This document shows positions 62,900-64,000 of a stretch of DNA of 64,000 bases, piece after piece. A program made the translations under genes and the position numbers. Numbering within the stretch: position 1 is the first letter of the stretch; each line of letters begins with the position of its first letter. Source of the DNA: Tiliqua scincoides (Eukaryota > Chordata > Lepidosauria > Squamata > Scincidae); NCBI RefSeq assembly GCF_035046505.1, contig NC_089824.1, positions 114,463,997 through 114,527,996 of the forward strand, written 5' to 3'. The notes below the pieces were generated by a model, which saw nothing but the letters and a program-made list of their open reading frames with translations, was not told the DNA's origin and searched no databases.

Positions 62900-64000
62900 G
62901 CAAGATTTGATAAACATGTTTTCATGGCTGGACTCCATACTGGACTATAAAATCTTTATATTCCAGTTAGCAAGATTTTTTCCAACTACAAAGCACAAAT
63001 ATAGAAAAGAGCCAGGAAAACTAAAATCATCTTCCTTGGCAGATATTTAGAAAGGCAACAGAGGCTAGGGGCTAATTGGGAGAGGTGTTTATAACACTGC
63101 ATTGTATTTTAGTACTATTATTGTAGGTTAAAGATGGGCTGAGCCTATATCTCCTCGGCCTTACTACCTCACAGGATTCTCAGCCGAAATTCTCTCCCCA
63201 CTCTTTTGGTTGTAGCAAAGGTCACTCCCGTTAAAGTGTGGCCTTGGGCTCCTTCTCCCTTCAGATTCCATATACAATTGCATGCTGAAATCTTGTGCTA
63301 CACTGACTTGAGTGCAGCTGTCTTTTGTATTTAAACTTTGCAAAAATAGTGGGTTTTTTTGTATGTGTAGTAACATCTATGTTAGAAGTGTAACAACTTT
63401 CTTTTGTAGACAAATCAAACAAAGTGGTTCAGGACCACCAACACCACCCCCTCAAGTATAAAGTCTATGAAGTGAAGAAATGTACAAGATTTGAAAGCTT
63501 GCTGTTTGATACCTTGTAACCTTATGGCATTACTCTGGATTGTGATATTTCATCTGTTGGAGCAGCATAACTACCTACTGGTGCAACACCTTAAATTTGT
63601 CTCCTGCTTCAAGAATATAAAGTCCACCTTACTTTTTCCTGATTTTCTGCCATGGAAGGAATCTGTATGTTTCAAGTTATTGCTGGAGATAGAACTGAAT
63701 TGATGTACAAATTTCTTCTAGAGTACAGAGTAATTTGACAGTATTTTGCTTCCTTTGATTTAGCAGTTCTCTTTCTCTCTCTCTGTTGTGCTGGAACTAT
63801 CTTGCACTTCTCAGAGGTTGCCTTGCTTTCGCATAGAACCACCTAACCTCTTCCATCTTCTGTTTTTACAAAAAGCAGACTGTTGAGAAACCTACAACAT
63901 ACCTTCATTTTTCCTTCCTCATTTGCTTACCATGTAGCCTGATGAAGAATCCTATAGTTGAGAGCTATAGTTGAGAACTTGAGAGCTTTGCTGTTTGATT
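62900..64000. other. Right-edge stretch, no gene recognised
   Basis: In mammals CEP350 follows TOR1AIP1, but no CEP350-like coding sequence was found here. Confidence 0.4.

Noticed and set aside
63403-63480. Possible first exon of CEP350 after TTTCTTTTGTAG
   Set aside because: No similarity to the CEP350 N-terminus as remembered and no donor that fits.
1-64000. CRISPR arrays, operons, riboswitches
   Set aside because: The window is vertebrate nuclear DNA; the regularly repeated sequences are MITEs and microsatellites.

Overview
This is a vertebrate nuclear window, most likely from a squamate reptile (lizard or snake). The evidence is spliced vertebrate genes with GT-AG introns and CpG-island promoters, a BovB (RTE) LINE end, many CR1/L2-group LINE ends, and dozens of short palindromic repeats built around CAATCCTA...TAGGATTG, a type common in squamate introns. 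The species cannot be named from the sequence.

Three host genes are recognisable. (1) At the left, on the minus strand, lie the first two coding exons of an ADAMTSL2-family secreted glycoprotein gene: a signal-peptide exon in a CpG island (8268-8354) and a thrombospondin type-1 exon (4266-4402). The rest of that gene lies beyond the left edge. (2) TOR1AIP2 (LULL1), minus strand, appears complete: non-coding first exon near 34.19-34.45 kb, start-codon exon 30694-30721, acidic exon 27201-27782, and membrane/luminal exon 24029-24810. The exons splice in phase to 463 aa. (3) TOR1AIP1 (LAP1), plus strand, runs head-to-head from a second CpG island: exon 1 at 38113-38560, five short phase-1 exons, and the last exon 54416-55209, together 529 aa. 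Both proteins keep the luminal activator domain of Torsin AAA+ ATPases and its arginine finger (LWSRISH). LAP1 is expected in the inner nuclear membrane and LULL1 in the ER, so the pair covers both membranes where Torsins act.

Layout: 0-8.4 kb, the ADAMTSL2-like 5' end with repeats. 8.5-24 kb, intergenic and repeat-rich, with an endogenous retrovirus fossil (5' LTR, tRNA-Leu PBS, gag, protease) at 9.7-12.1 kb, a pogo-like element and a BovB fragment. 24-34.5 kb, TOR1AIP2 with nested LINEs and MITEs and a perfect 66-bp hairpin in an intron. 34.5-37.6 kb, the intergenic spacer between the divergent promoters. 37.6-55.2 kb, TOR1AIP1, whose introns hold two large adjacent non-LTR retrotransposon pieces and several hAT elements with clean 8-bp duplications. 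55.2-64 kb, 3' flank with CR1/L2 LINEs, a 560-bp MITE and a tRNA-derived SINE.

The most interesting points are the ADAMTSL2-like gene in a 1q25-type neighbourhood (a possible ohnolog of the 9q34 gene), the perfect hairpin beside the TOR1AIP2 start exon, the all-symmetric internal exons of TOR1AIP1, the shared-terminus MITE families, and the GTCTA target bias of the hAT insertions.
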